Below the pieces are notes generated by a model. That model was not told where the DNA came from and did no database searches. It saw only the letters and a list, made by a program, of their open reading frames with translations. A program made the position numbers and the translations under genes. Below are positions 9,259-18,701 of a DNA stretch of 64,000 nucleotides, piece after piece. The stretch comes from Cupriavidus taiwanensis LMG 19424 (GTDB lineage: Bacteria; Pseudomonadota; Gammaproteobacteria; Burkholderiales; Burkholderiaceae). The stretch's first letter is position 1; each line of letters starts with the position of its first letter. The DNA is taken from the NCBI RefSeq assembly GCF_000069785.1, contig NC_010529.1:248001-312000 (forward strand). The letters are read 5' to 3'.

Positions 9259-10929
9259 CTGTCCCGAGTTGGGACAGCCGCCGGGGAGAGTCGCCGCTCT
9301 CCGAGTCCGAGCAACGCAAGCACATCATAGCGACTTGAGAAGGTTGCGTCCTTGATAGGCGCCGCTTACCGAGCGGCCTGCGCCGGCACCATATCGCCAT
9401 TGTCCCAACTTGGGACAGCCTCTCCAAGGGTACGGCGGCGGAACGCCCCGTTTTTTTGACGCCGCTGAACAAATGCCCCAAGTCGGGACAGTCTTGGTTG
9501 CCGCGCGACATAGGTCTGCCGCCAGCGTCGGTGTAATGTGCGAAGCCGACCTGTAGGTGGGCAGGGCCATGTCGTCCCGGGGGACGGCCGCGACGCTCGC
9601 CCGAAAGAGCGCTGGTCGCGGCTGCGGCAGTAGCCATCCCGGTGTCCCAAGTCGGGACAGATTCTTGCGCGTTCCCCCGCGTGTCACCTTGCCGCCGGCC
9701 AGGTCATTGCCGACGGGACAGAGTCTGGATGGATCGCACGGCGCCCAGCCCAGCTTCGGCGCGAGGCGCCGCGCCTGACCGTGGCTCCTTCTGGCAGCCG
9801 CCATAGCGACGACTTTGTTGACTCGGGAAAGCCCGTGCACGGATACAGTGATGGAACAAATCGCTTCGATGATCTCCCCTCAAAAAGTATCCCGAGTTGG
9901 GACAGTCTCAGCGGCGGCACGACATAGGGTCGCCGGCAGCGTCGCTGCGACGTGCGATTCTGACCTGCAGGTTGCAGCGGCCATTGTGCTCCTTGGGACC
10001 GCAGCCAGACTCGTCCGAAACAGTGGTGGCCTCCAGCTGCGGCATCTCCGCGTCCCCAGTCGGGACAGTTTCGCCAACGTTTCACCGTGTCCCACGTTGC
10101 CGCCTGCCGGCTTACCTCTCGAGGCCAAGTCCACTACTCCTCGCCATCATTACCGACGCGCGCGTGAGCGCGAGTTTCCTGGCCGCTACCATCCCCACTT
10201 GGGACAAGTGCCGGCGGTATGACCGTGAACGTTCAATGCGAGCGCATCACTGCAAAACGGTAGGGATCGCGCTTTGGGTTGGCATCGCTGGCAGAGCCCC
10301 TAAGACGTGGTGTCCCTAGTTGGGACAACCTCGGCTGCGTTGGAATGCGCAAGAAACTGTCCCGACTTGGGACACCGGGAAGGCTACAGCCGCGGGTGCG
10401 ACCGCCGGCTTTCGGGCCAGCCTTGCTACCCGGAGGGGCGGGGCCATTTCCCGGACGCCCGCGGCTGGCCGCTCGCCGCCGCGTTGGCCATGGGGCCGAG
10501 TTGGCCGGATCGCCCAGAGTTTCGCCACTTCGGCGAACCACAGCGTTGTCCCACATCGCGCCTGACGGCATGAGGCCTTTCGGCCGCGGCCGGTTTGACT
10601 GACCGGCTTCGCTCGTCGCGTAGCGACGCTCGCTCAAATGCCTCAGCGCTTACCGGGGGTGTCCCAACTCAGAACAGTCTCTGCGTCCGACCCTCCGCCC
10701 ACCGCACTATTGTCGCGGCGAACAAGGCGCCAATGCCCCGCCGCCGAGGCTCCTGTGCGACTGTCCCAACTTCGGACAGCCGTCGCGATGCAGCGGTCGC
10801 ACAGCTCCTCGCACATTCATCCAGTCCTCTGCACTGCAGATTGCAGGTACGCTTCCCGCGTAGCATCCCTCCTGCAATGCGCCGGACCGAGCAGAAACTC
10901 CCATGGGCCTGTCAGTCCCAAATCGGGCC
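9259..10929. repeat. array of twelve TGTCCC..GGGACA palindromes; candidate centromere
   Basis: Twelve copies of a 17-base palindrome, consensus TGTCCCRASTYGGGACA, start at 9260, 9401, 9474, 9643, 9888, 10051, 10190, 10311, 10358, 10660, 10762 and 10913. Most match both arms; the last three are degenerate. Spacing varies from 47 to 302 bases, and the intervals are partly diverged repeats of each other. There is no convincing gene in the 2.1 kb from 8942 to 11035. The array is downstream of parB, with an ISL3 copy inserted between them. Comparison with sopC of the F plasmid (tandem repeats each holding an inverted repeat, downstream of sopB) suggests a ParB-binding centromere. That role is inferred, and another DNA-binding protein is possible. 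Confidence 0.7.
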
Positions 10930-11035
10930 ATCTGTCCAATCGCTGGGAGCCGCCGTTACAGAGCGAGTGAAGGCGACCCTGCCCGATACGGTAGCACCGC
11001 GTAGCAGCCGATTAGCCGATCGCGGCCAAAAAAAA

Positions 11036-12338
11036 GGTTCTTCGCAGAAAACCGTGGCCCGAAAGAGCACATTTTGTATGCTGATGTCTGTTTCTTCAGG
11101 TATCAGGGGGATGTGTGCTGGATCGCAAGACGCTGCAAGCACTGGGTTGCTGGAAGGGCTACCGGCTGGAGCGCGTGGAATGGCCGGAGGGAGAGAGCCG
11201 TACGCTGTCGTTGTACTTGAAGCCGGTCAGCAAGGTCATGCATTGCGAGGAGTGTGGCGCGCGCTGCCATCAGGTGCATGAGACAGTGGTCAGGCGAGTC
11301 CGGGACCTTCCGCTGTTCGAGTATCGGGTCGTACTGCACGTGCCGCGCCGGCGCGTTTGGTGCGACCGTTGCGGCGGTCCGAGGCTGGAGCGGCTGGAAT
11401 GGCTTGGGCGCTACCAACGCGTGACGGCCCGCTTGGCCCAGGCTTGCGGCCACTTGTTGCGCCACTGTACGGTGCAGGCGGTGGCGGCCTTCTACGATCT
11501 GGGCTGGCACACAGTTAAATCGATCGATAAGGCTCGCTTGCGTGAGGCAGTGGCCGAGCCGGACTGGTCCAATATCCGCTACCTGGCCATGGATGAGTTC
11601 GCGCTACACAAGGGGCATCGATATGCCACGGTGGTAGTCGACCCCATTGGGCGGCAGGTGCTCTGGATCGGACAGGGGCGCTCACGCGAGACCGCCCGAG
11701 CCTTCTTTGAGCAGCTCCCCGCCGGCGTTGCGCAGCGCATCGAGGCCGTCGCCATCGACATGACGACCGCGTATGAGTTGGAGATCCGGGCGCATTGCCC
11801 GCAAGCAGAGGTGGTCTTCGACCTGTTCCACGTGGTAGCTAAGTACGGGCGTGAGGTCATCGACCGAGTACGGGTGGATCAGGCCAATCAGCTGCGGCAC
11901 GATCGGCCGGCCAGACGGGTGCTCAAGTCCACACGCTGGCTACTGCTGCGGAATCGGGAGAACTTGAGCGTCCCCCAGGCGGTTCATCTGGATGAGGTCC
12001 TGGAGGCGAACCGGCCATTGCTGACAGTCTATCTGTTGCGCGACGAGCTAAAGCGGCTATGGTTCTACCGCCGCCCGGCGTGGGCGCAAAAAGCTTGGGA
12101 GCAATGGTGCGAGCAGGCTCGGCAGAGCCGAATACCTGCCCTGGAGTTGTTTGCGAAGCGCCTGCAAGGCTACTGGCATGGCATCTTGGCCCGCTGCCGC
12201 CACCCATTGAACACCAGCGTGGTCGAAGGCATCAACAACACCATCAAGGTCATCAAGCGCCGCGCGTACGGCTATCGCGACGAGGAATACTTCTTCCTCA
12301 AAATCCGCGCAGCCTTCCCCGGAATTCCTCGATGAACC
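11036..12338 (+). mobile_element. ISL3-family insertion sequence, copy A
   Basis: The element is 1303 bases long with imperfect terminal inverted repeats starting GGTTCTTCGCAG (left) and GGTTCATCGAGG (right, inverted). It is flanked by A tracts (11028-11035 and 12339-12347) that contain the 8-base target duplication. It sits in the U-tract position of the parB terminator. Two more copies of the same length are at 22230-23532 and 31848-33150. Confidence 0.92.
11115..12335 (+). CDS. ISL3-family transposase (copy A)
   Basis: A 406-residue transposase with an N-terminal zinc-binding region (CEECGARC, later CDRCGG), a DNA-binding segment (ACGHLLRHCTVQAVAAFYDL) and a DDE core. The catalytic acidic residues lie in YLAMDEFALHKGH (about residue 157), VAIDMTTAYE (about 215) and NTSVVEGINNTIK (about 370). 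The start is a GTG at 11115, about 80 bases inside the left end, which places the promoter in the left IS margin. Its sequence is identical to copies B and C, which points to recent transposition. Confidence 0.92.
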   Translation: MLDRKTLQALGCWKGYRLERVEWPEGESRTLSLYLKPVSKVMHCEECGARCHQVHETVVRRVRDLPLFEYRVVLHVPRRRVWCDRCGGPRLERLEWLGRYQRVTARLAQACGHLLRHCTVQAVAAFYDLGWHTVKSIDKARLREAVAEPDWSNIRYLAMDEFALHKGHRYATVVVDPIGRQVLWIGQGRSRETARAFFEQLPAGVAQRIEAVAIDMTTAYELEIRAHCPQAEVVFDLFHVVAKYGREVIDRVRVDQANQLRHDRPARRVLKSTRWLLLRNRENLSVPQAVHLDEVLEANRPLLTVYLLRDELKRLWFYRRPAWAQKAWEQWCEQARQSRIPALELFAKRLQGYWHGILARCRHPLNTSVVEGINNTIKVIKRRAYGYRDEEYFFLKIRAAFPGIPR

Positions 12339-12363
12339 AAAAAAAAACCCGCCATTTGGCGGG
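12339..12363 (-). terminator. rho-independent terminator of parAB
   Basis: Read on the minus strand, CCCGCCA-AA-TGGCGGG (12348-12363) is followed by nine T. It stands 24 bases past the parB stop. The ISL3 copy A was inserted in the T tract, and the target duplication preserved it, so termination should still work. Confidence 0.8.
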
Positions 12364-12386
12364 CCTTCTTGTCACCTCGGGTCAGA

Positions 12387-13358
12387 TTACTTCGGCTGGT
12401 GGTGGAACGTCTCGCTGATCAGCTGGCGGATCTGGTTCTCCAGCGCCTCGCTCAGTGCACCGAACTTGATCTTGACGGTGAAGCCGTTGGCGTCCTTGGT
12501 AATCGAGCCGGCATGCTCCTTACCGGCAAAGAACTTGTCGATGCTTCGCTCGCTCGCTGAATTGGCGGCATCAACTCGACGGGTTGCCAGCGCTTTTATC
12601 GCATTTGCTGCTTTGCCCTGGTCCATCTTCCCCGATGCCACCAGTGGCCAGATTTCCTTCGCCGCTGCATCGCCCGCCTCGCCATACTTGCGGATGGTCA
12701 TAACGATCGCTTCGGCGGCCGTCCCGCCGAGCAGGGTAGGCTGAAGATCCAGATCCCGGATTACATAGTCGGGGAGTTGGGCAAAGCTGAGGAATCGGTA
12801 AAGCCCGCTTCTGGACAGCCCGAGAGCCTCGGCCAGACGAGCGCGAGACGGGAATTCCTTCTCGGTCTGACGAATGGAAAGCGCAATCTCATAGTCAGAG
12901 AGATCATCACGGCTGACGTTCTCCACGAGAGCCAGCACCGCCATATCGGCGTCAGACGGCTCAGCGACCACCGCTTTGATGGTATCGGCGCCCAGCATCT
13001 TGTGGGCCCGCCACCGGCGCTCACCGGCCACGATCTGATAACCCATTTCGGCGCGGCGTACCACGATAGGCTGCATCAACCCAACCTCTCGGATGGACTC
13101 CGCGAGGTCCGCGAGTTTTGAATCGTTGAAGACGCGCCGAGGCTGCCAGGGGTTCGGCACGATGTCAGCGACCGCGATTAGGGACGCAACCCCGGCAGCC
13201 TCGAGCTCCTGCACGCGCATCTGTGCCACGGCCAGTGCACCAGCCAACCCAGGTGCGGTCTGCGTGCGATCGTTACGCTTGATCTCGTCCTTCTGAATTG
13301 CCGACGTCTTCCGGATACCAGCCGTCTTCGCCAATAGCTGTTCTCGCATATTGCTCAT
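12387..13358 (-). CDS. parB: plasmid partition protein ParB
   Basis: A 323-residue CTPase-type ParB. The N-terminal region leads into the ParB/Srx domain: IVPNPWQPRR, then LAESIREVGLMQPIVVRR and the hallmark GERRWRAHKMLGA (about residue 115), then VENVSRDDLSDYEIA. A helix-turn-helix (LAEALGLSRSGLYRFLSFAQLP, about 175-200) binds the centromere. The C-terminus should dimerise. I chose the ATG at 13358 because GGAGGA lies just upstream and its ATGA overlaps the parA stop; a frame five codons longer exists. Translation is thus coupled to parA. The expected binding sites are proposed to be the palindromes at 9259-10929. Confidence 0.92.
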   Translation of the reverse strand: MSNMREQLLAKTAGIRKTSAIQKDEIKRNDRTQTAPGLAGALAVAQMRVQELEAAGVASLIAVADIVPNPWQPRRVFNDSKLADLAESIREVGLMQPIVVRRAEMGYQIVAGERRWRAHKMLGADTIKAVVAEPSDADMAVLALVENVSRDDLSDYEIALSIRQTEKEFPSRARLAEALGLSRSGLYRFLSFAQLPDYVIRDLDLQPTLLGGTAAEAIVMTIRKYGEAGDAAAKEIWPLVASGKMDQGKAANAIKALATRRVDAANSASERSIDKFFAGKEHAGSITKDANGFTVKIKFGALSEALENQIRQLISETFHHQPK

Positions 13359-14566
13359 TGCGCGCTCCTCCATTTTTCTGCGTAGATTTCATCCAACCAT
13401 CGGCAATAGTCGACAATCGGCTGGCGCACCCGCTGCAGCGATTTTGCAGCGCTATGGGTACTACTCACGTCGAATACCGTTGAGAAAGCCAGGGCCCCAG
13501 TGCTCATCACAGAACTAGCGGGCACTTCAATTGAATGCAGCCAGCTCTCATAGGCGCTTTGAGCCCATGCCCGAACAATCGGTGCAGAGGACGTACGCCC
13601 ATAGTCGACCCTCGACAGCAGCAGCGACACGAAGTCGTACTTCTTGTCCGCTTCGTATTTGATGAAGCTCTTGGAGACATCGGAGAACAGGCGCCAGAAC
13701 GACAGCGAGCTGATGAAATCCAGGTTCTCTGGCACCATTGGCATGACCATGGCATCTGCCGCCAGCAAGGCGTTCAAGTTCATATAGGAAAGCGAGGGCG
13801 ACGTGTCCATCAGGATGTAGTCGTAGTGCTTCCGTAACGGCTCCAGTCCCTCCCTGAGAACAGTCCAGAAACGGAAGCCCGGCTTGACCTTCTGCATGGC
13901 AGGCAAATGGAACTCCGCGCCGATCAGTTCTGTGTGCGCGGGAATGAGATCCAGGCCGTCCCAGTATGTCGATTGCACTTGGGACAGCAAGCCCCCCTCG
14001 ATCTGCTGATCGTAGATATACGGCAGAACGGAGTCTTCTGGCGAGACGTCCTTCTCGGCGTAGAGACCACACAGCTCGGAAAGCGACGCCTGTGGGTCTA
14101 GGTCCACCACCAGCACCTTTCTGCCGCGCAGCGTCAGTCCCTGGGCGAGGCACATCGTTGTCGTAGTCTTGGCCGAACCGCCCTTCAGTTGGGCCGTGAT
14201 GATGATTTTCCCTTCGGGCTCCCGCGTACCGGTGACCAGCGGTGTCTGATAAATGTCCGACACCTTCTGCACCCACGTGCGCGCCTCCTCCAACGTGAAG
14301 GTCCGCGTGCGTCCTGTTCCCGCTGCAGTACCTGGCGGCAATTCCCCATCGCCCTTGGTGGCAAGGTATTGAACCTGGGAATGTGAGATGTTGCACATCT
14401 CGGCGATCTCCCCGGTCTTGAATACCGGGGCGGTTTTTCTAGGACGCGGCGCAAGGATCGTCTGACGCAGTTCATCCGTGAAAATGGTGACCTTTTCCGC
14501 GAACTGGGATATTTGCTCAAGCGGGACAGTCCGATCGACTGCAGGAAGTTGGCTCGTTTTCACCAT
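13355..14566 (-). CDS. parA: plasmid partition ATPase ParA (type Ia)
   Basis: About 403 residues from ATG 14566. An N-terminal helix-turn-helix (FKTGEIAEMCNISHSQVQYL) marks a type Ia ParA, as in P1 ParA and SopA, which also represses its own operon. The deviant Walker A motif is LKGGSAKTTTT, Walker A' is VVDLDPQASLSELCG, and a switch region contains YILMDTSPSLSYMN. The protein should form ATP-dependent assemblies on the nucleoid and move ParB-bound plasmid. The frame extends to a TTG at 14653 with an AGGA ahead of it, so a 432-residue form is possible. Its stop overlaps the parB start. The operator is likely in 14567-14775. Confidence 0.9.
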   Translation of the reverse strand: MVKTSQLPAVDRTVPLEQISQFAEKVTIFTDELRQTILAPRPRKTAPVFKTGEIAEMCNISHSQVQYLATKGDGELPPGTAAGTGRTRTFTLEEARTWVQKVSDIYQTPLVTGTREPEGKIIITAQLKGGSAKTTTTMCLAQGLTLRGRKVLVVDLDPQASLSELCGLYAEKDVSPEDSVLPYIYDQQIEGGLLSQVQSTYWDGLDLIPAHTELIGAEFHLPAMQKVKPGFRFWTVLREGLEPLRKHYDYILMDTSPSLSYMNLNALLAADAMVMPMVPENLDFISSLSFWRLFSDVSKSFIKYEADKKYDFVSLLLSRVDYGRTSSAPIVRAWAQSAYESWLHSIEVPASSVMSTGALAFSTVFDVSSTHSAAKSLQRVRQPIVDYCRWLDEIYAEKWRSAQ

Positions 14567-14775
14567 TCTGAGGTTTTTCCGCAAAATTCTGGAAAGCTCA
14601 GAATACAAGAAACGCTTGAGCAATGCTTTATAAACTGTTGTTTTTGAAACCAACTATCCTAAAAAACCACAGTTTTGCTCAAACTTTAGGCGAATTAGGG
14701 CGTCTTGCCCTGCACAACCCCATACAGGCGGTGTCAAACAAGCGGCCCCCGGGCGTATGCAGGCGCGGCAAACCA

Positions 14776-15731
14776 GCACAAATGACCTCACCATCCCGGC
14801 CAATCCAGTCAATCGTGATGCCAATTGCCTGGATGCTAGAAGCCTAGTTCTGGGATTATGCACAATTGACCTCACCTTGCCGGTCGAGCCGTGGGCCGCC
14901 TAGGCCATTGACACCACCTCGCACGGCGCTTCGACGGGAACGCTCTGCTTGGATTTTGCCTCGTTCAAATGAGGTCGCGACGGCCGGATTCACCCTGCAT
15001 CGACAATGGTGAGGTTCATTGTGCGTGCTTCGTACGCGCCTTATTGAGGTCGCACAATGAACCTCACCCTGCAGGAGAAAAGCCTGCCAACGTCTTGCAC
15101 AACGGACCTCACCTTTACTGCAGCACAAAAAACCTCACCATCAAAGACTTGTGTGACGACCGGCATGAAGGATCCCCGGCAGAGGGAGCCTTGGCGCTTC
15201 GTGAAGAATTCTGCAGCCGGCCCAGCGTGATGTTGGTGCCGTCGGCTGGGCGACCCTCCACGGCAGGACGAGGTCTGCGTTGCCCGCGCATCTGACGAGC
15301 CCCAGCACAGTCGGCGATCTTGTGAGCGTGGACCGTGCCTGTTTGTTTAGTTTTTTGAGAAGTAAACACACCGACAAACAAACGGAAAAAAGCAAAGCCC
15401 TTTCTAATCAAACACTAGATGCCAGCAAGGTGAGGTGCAATGTGCCAAAGGTGAGGTGTGTTGTGCCACGAACGTGCGGTTTGATGTGCGAGCAAGGTGA
15501 GACTCGTTGTTCCGCAAGGTGCTAGTTCTTGTGCCGAGGCAGTCAAGGTGAGGTACGTTGTGCGGACGCTGTGGATATCCCCGCTGACGCTAGGCTAGAT
15601 GCCAACTTAGCCACTGCCCGCCTTGCGCAACGGTGAGGTCCATTGTGCGTAGGGTGAGGGTCGTTGTGCTGGGACCGCAGGGCAAGGTCAGGGCCGCTGA
15701 TGCCTGGCTTTTATGGTGAGGTTCATTGTGT
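14776..15731. repeat. iteron array and probable replication origin (oriV)
   Basis: Thirteen 17-base iterons with consensus GGTGAGGTTCATTGTGC. Inverted copies start at 14776, 14860, 15052, 15097 and 15123; direct copies at 15008, 15429, 15450, 15496, 15548, 15632, 15653 and 15715. The first six (mostly inverted) and the last seven (all direct) flank a stretch from 15140 to 15428 whose right part is A/T-rich, around TTTGTTTAGTTTTTTGAG at about 15340-15400. This fits an origin with iterons on both sides of a melting region, upstream of rep. The last iteron, at 15715-15731, probably also serves to autoregulate rep. Confidence 0.88.
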
Positions 15732-15792
15732 TGAGAACCTCACCATCACGTGCTAGAGTCACCCCAGCCTAAAAAGAGGGGAACCACAAGTT

Positions 15793-17190
15793 ATGGCGGC
15801 CGAGAATCCGGTGGAGATCAAAACGAGGACCACGCCTCGGCAAATGGCGCTCGCATTGTTCGAAGACATGTTTGACCTCGGCACGTCCATCAACGAGGCG
15901 AACCGCGAAATCGGCTATCAGCGCAATAACTTCTTCACGGAAATCGTGAACATGGGGCTAGCGGCGCGACGGTTCCTCGATGCCGCCTACTTCATCGTCG
16001 CCCAAGAGCCGGAAGTCCCAGATCAGTACGACGTTGAGCTGAACTACTTCAAATGGCTGATGCGGTACGACAGCCGCAACCTGAAGCATTTGCGCACCAT
16101 CGCAGACGAAGCGCAGAACGCGAAGGTCCGCGTCACCAACACGCCGTCAGACCGTGAGCCGGCGGAAGATGATATTTGGGTGCAGGTGCAACTGATCGGT
16201 ATGGTGGCCATGCATCGTGGCCGCATCCGCTTCGACGTGCACCACAGCCTGATCCCCCACATTCGCGACCCACGCAAGTCCCACTGGCTAAGCCTGCGGA
16301 TTTCGACGGCATTTACGCGCAGCCTGGCGCGCGCCATCTACGACAAGGTCTTGCCGAGCGTGCCGGCAGGGCGCACCGACTGGATCAAGCTGGACGAGAT
16401 GCGGACCTGGCCAGGGAAGATGGGCGCGAACGCCAGCATCTTCAAATATTTCAAGCGCGACTGGCTTGAGCCAGCGGTCCGGGAAATCAATGAGATCTCG
16501 GACATCGAGCTGTCCTACGAAACTCGGACGGAATCGACCTCGTCGAAGAAGGTTGACCGCATCCGCTTCCAACTCCAGCGCAAGGACACGGCCGATGCGG
16601 TGATGGCGAGCCTATCTGACGCGAGCCAGATCTACAAGATCCTGAAGGACGAGTTCAACCTGTCCACGCGCCAGTTCACCGAGATCTCCGAGAACCGGGA
16701 AGCATGGAATGACGACCGCATCCTGCAAGCGATCGAGTACACGCGGTTCAAGCTCAATCGGGGCCAAGTGAAGAAGAGTCCGTCCGGCTATCTGATGAAG
16801 GCGTTGCGCGACAACTGGCGCATGTCCGAAGCTGAGCGGACCATGGTTCAGGTCCAGACGAAGCTGCTCACGGAGGAAACGGAGAAGGAAGCCGTAAAGG
16901 CAGCAGTGAAGTCATCCGTTGAGCACAGCGTGGCGTCGCGTGATGAAGAGACGCGTGCACGCATGAATGAAGAATCAGCCCAAGGTCGCGCGCATTTTAC
17001 GTCGGCTGATACCAAAACTCGCAGGGAGTTTATTCGGGCTTGGCTGGCGTCGCGCGAAGGCAAGCTTGTACTGCGGCGGATGAAGCTGGAGCCTGCATCC
17101 GTCTCCGAAGACGTCATCCTGACGACGCCAGATTTGTCCTGGTACTTGGGACAGTTCGTGTTCGGCCGCGTGGCACTCAGTCGCGCATGA
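15793..17190 (+). CDS. plasmid replication initiator protein (RepA/Rep_3-like)
   Basis: A 465-residue protein directly downstream of the iterons. The N-terminal part (TTPRQMALALFEDMFD, EIGYQRNNFFTEIVNMGL) and the paired winged-helix region (about 100-290, with FDVHHSLIPHIRDP, LSLRISTAFTRSLARAIYD and FKYFKRDWLEPAVREINE) fit initiators of the Rep_3 type that bind iterons. The C-terminal third (about 350-420) is rich in Glu, Lys and Ala and likely helical. The start at 15793 has a GAGGGGAA site upstream. The gene is intact. It overlaps the convergent 17177-18505 gene by 14 bases. The exact Rep family is inferred mostly from context. Confidence 0.82.
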   Translation: MAAENPVEIKTRTTPRQMALALFEDMFDLGTSINEANREIGYQRNNFFTEIVNMGLAARRFLDAAYFIVAQEPEVPDQYDVELNYFKWLMRYDSRNLKHLRTIADEAQNAKVRVTNTPSDREPAEDDIWVQVQLIGMVAMHRGRIRFDVHHSLIPHIRDPRKSHWLSLRISTAFTRSLARAIYDKVLPSVPAGRTDWIKLDEMRTWPGKMGANASIFKYFKRDWLEPAVREINEISDIELSYETRTESTSSKKVDRIRFQLQRKDTADAVMASLSDASQIYKILKDEFNLSTRQFTEISENREAWNDDRILQAIEYTRFKLNRGQVKKSPSGYLMKALRDNWRMSEAERTMVQVQTKLLTEETEKEAVKAAVKSSVEHSVASRDEETRARMNEESAQGRAHFTSADTKTRREFIRAWLASREGKLVLRRMKLEPASVSEDVILTTPDLSWYLGQFVFGRVALSRA

Positions 17191-18505
17191 CACAGCGGAT
17201 TTCTTCGCGTTGATCGACGCTGTCGCTATCGCAGGTTTTTGATTCCTGCGCTGACTTCCGTAGCATGCCATAACCTGTTCGGGGTGTAGCCAGTTCCTTG
17301 GATATGCCGAGGCCAAAGCAATCTAACTCCTGAGATGCGTTCCTGCCGTGCACCAGCCCGCGGATAGTCTCAATAGCCGCTCGCGCCACTACCGACGACG
17401 GCTGCCCCGGCTGCGTTAACTGGATGGGGCCGGAAGAGGACCCACACGCTACTCTGTCCATCTCAAAGAGCCAGGCGCGCGCCTGATCGTGCCCCACCGA
17501 ACTCCGGCGACCGTTGCGGTCAATAAACACGATCGACGCTGAATCGACTTCATAGGTCGACCCATCTGGTGCTGAAACCCGCTTGCCTCGGTATCTCGCC
17601 ACCAGCTCGGCAATCTGCTGCCGCTCTCGTGTGGCCCGAGCCTCGGCTGCTCGCCCTGCATCTTCACGGAGCTTCCGCGTCCGGACTATATGTCCGTAGT
17701 CAACAGGCATCTCGAGGAGCGACTTGAGGTACGCGAACAGTTCTCGTCCCCGGAGCGGCCTGAGCGCATTGCCAGCCGCCGAGACGACGTCTGACAAACG
17801 GTGGCCCGTGGTTCTCGCAAGCTTCATCAGTAGGAACAGCGCGGACATCTTTAGGGCTTGGTCGCGTACCAAGGGCGCCAGGTCCATCGGCACCGCGCGA
17901 CCGTCAATCCGCAAAAAGGATCCCGGCCCCGGATGTTTCTTCGTAGAAGACTGCATGGTCTTGTTTACGCCATTCACCGGTGCGAGACATGTAGAGGCCC
18001 CCGACTCATCAGAGCGGGTCGGAACGTGGATAGTGGACTGAACCTGCAGGCTGGTGATTCCAATGCATCGGAGCAACTTTGAGGAGAACCCGATCCGCCC
18101 AACGACCTCAAGCTGCGCCCTGGTGCGCCGCTGCCGTTCACGCTTAATAAGCCCGGCATCTTCAAGCGCACCAAGCGCTCGATAGACCGTGGCCTCACTC
18201 ATCCCGAGGTGTTGCGCAATCGTTGCCTTCTTTATGAAGGCGAGCGCAGACGGATCCTTCTGGTTCAAAGCGAAGCGGACGAGCGTGGCCAGTACCTGAC
18301 GATTCGTGATGTGCAAAGTCCGAAGTCCATCGGACTCGTAGACCAGCGCGATTGCTCTAAGAATCCGCTCAGGCAGCCGGCCGGCATCGAGCCTTGCTGC
18401 ATTGGGTTGCAGGCCTTCGGCGGCGACAGGTTTAGGAGCATGCGACGCATCGCCGCACTTTGTTGTTCTTCGGGCAATAGGAAGCCCGTCGAAGCTACAT
18501 GTCAT
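17177..18505 (-). CDS. winged-helix protein of the plasmid replication region
   Basis: A 442-residue protein, convergent with and slightly overlapping rep. An N-terminal winged helix-turn-helix is clear at about 70-125: ALAFIKKATIAQHLGMSEATVYRALGALEDAGLIKRERQ. The middle (about 190-290) is weakly conserved, and 285-310 holds an Arg/Glu-rich helical run. I recall similar proteins next to Rep in Cupriavidus and Ralstonia plasmids, sometimes called replication protein O-like, but I cannot confirm that family. It could regulate copy number or act as an accessory initiator. The first Met at 18505 is kept because the N-terminal 50 residues have no better start. Confidence 0.65.
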   Translation of the reverse strand: MTCSFDGLPIARRTTKCGDASHAPKPVAAEGLQPNAARLDAGRLPERILRAIALVYESDGLRTLHITNRQVLATLVRFALNQKDPSALAFIKKATIAQHLGMSEATVYRALGALEDAGLIKRERQRRTRAQLEVVGRIGFSSKLLRCIGITSLQVQSTIHVPTRSDESGASTCLAPVNGVNKTMQSSTKKHPGPGSFLRIDGRAVPMDLAPLVRDQALKMSALFLLMKLARTTGHRLSDVVSAAGNALRPLRGRELFAYLKSLLEMPVDYGHIVRTRKLREDAGRAAEARATRERQQIAELVARYRGKRVSAPDGSTYEVDSASIVFIDRNGRRSSVGHDQARAWLFEMDRVACGSSSGPIQLTQPGQPSSVVARAAIETIRGLVHGRNASQELDCFGLGISKELATPRTGYGMLRKSAQESKTCDSDSVDQREEIRCVMRD

Positions 18506-18701
18506 CTTCGATCAGCGCAAACTTGGAAAGGAGGCATTGACAGCGAAGGCGCGGGCTTCGTACACTCGATCTGTCTTGTAGGTCGAGTCAAAGGGGTTTC
18601 GAAGCTCGTGACCTCTTTTGCCTATGCCGATGAAAAACCTGGAGTTGCTGGACTTATACCCTGCAGGTACATAGTTGCAGTGGGGAGCCGCCAGAGACCT
18701 A

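Noticed and set aside
9259..10929. CRISPR array
   Set aside because: Repeats are short, palindromic, unevenly spaced (47-302 bases), separated by related rather than unique spacers, and no cas gene is present.
9259..10929. Series of transcription terminators
   Set aside because: The palindromes have no loop to speak of and are not followed by T tracts; there are no genes between them to terminate.
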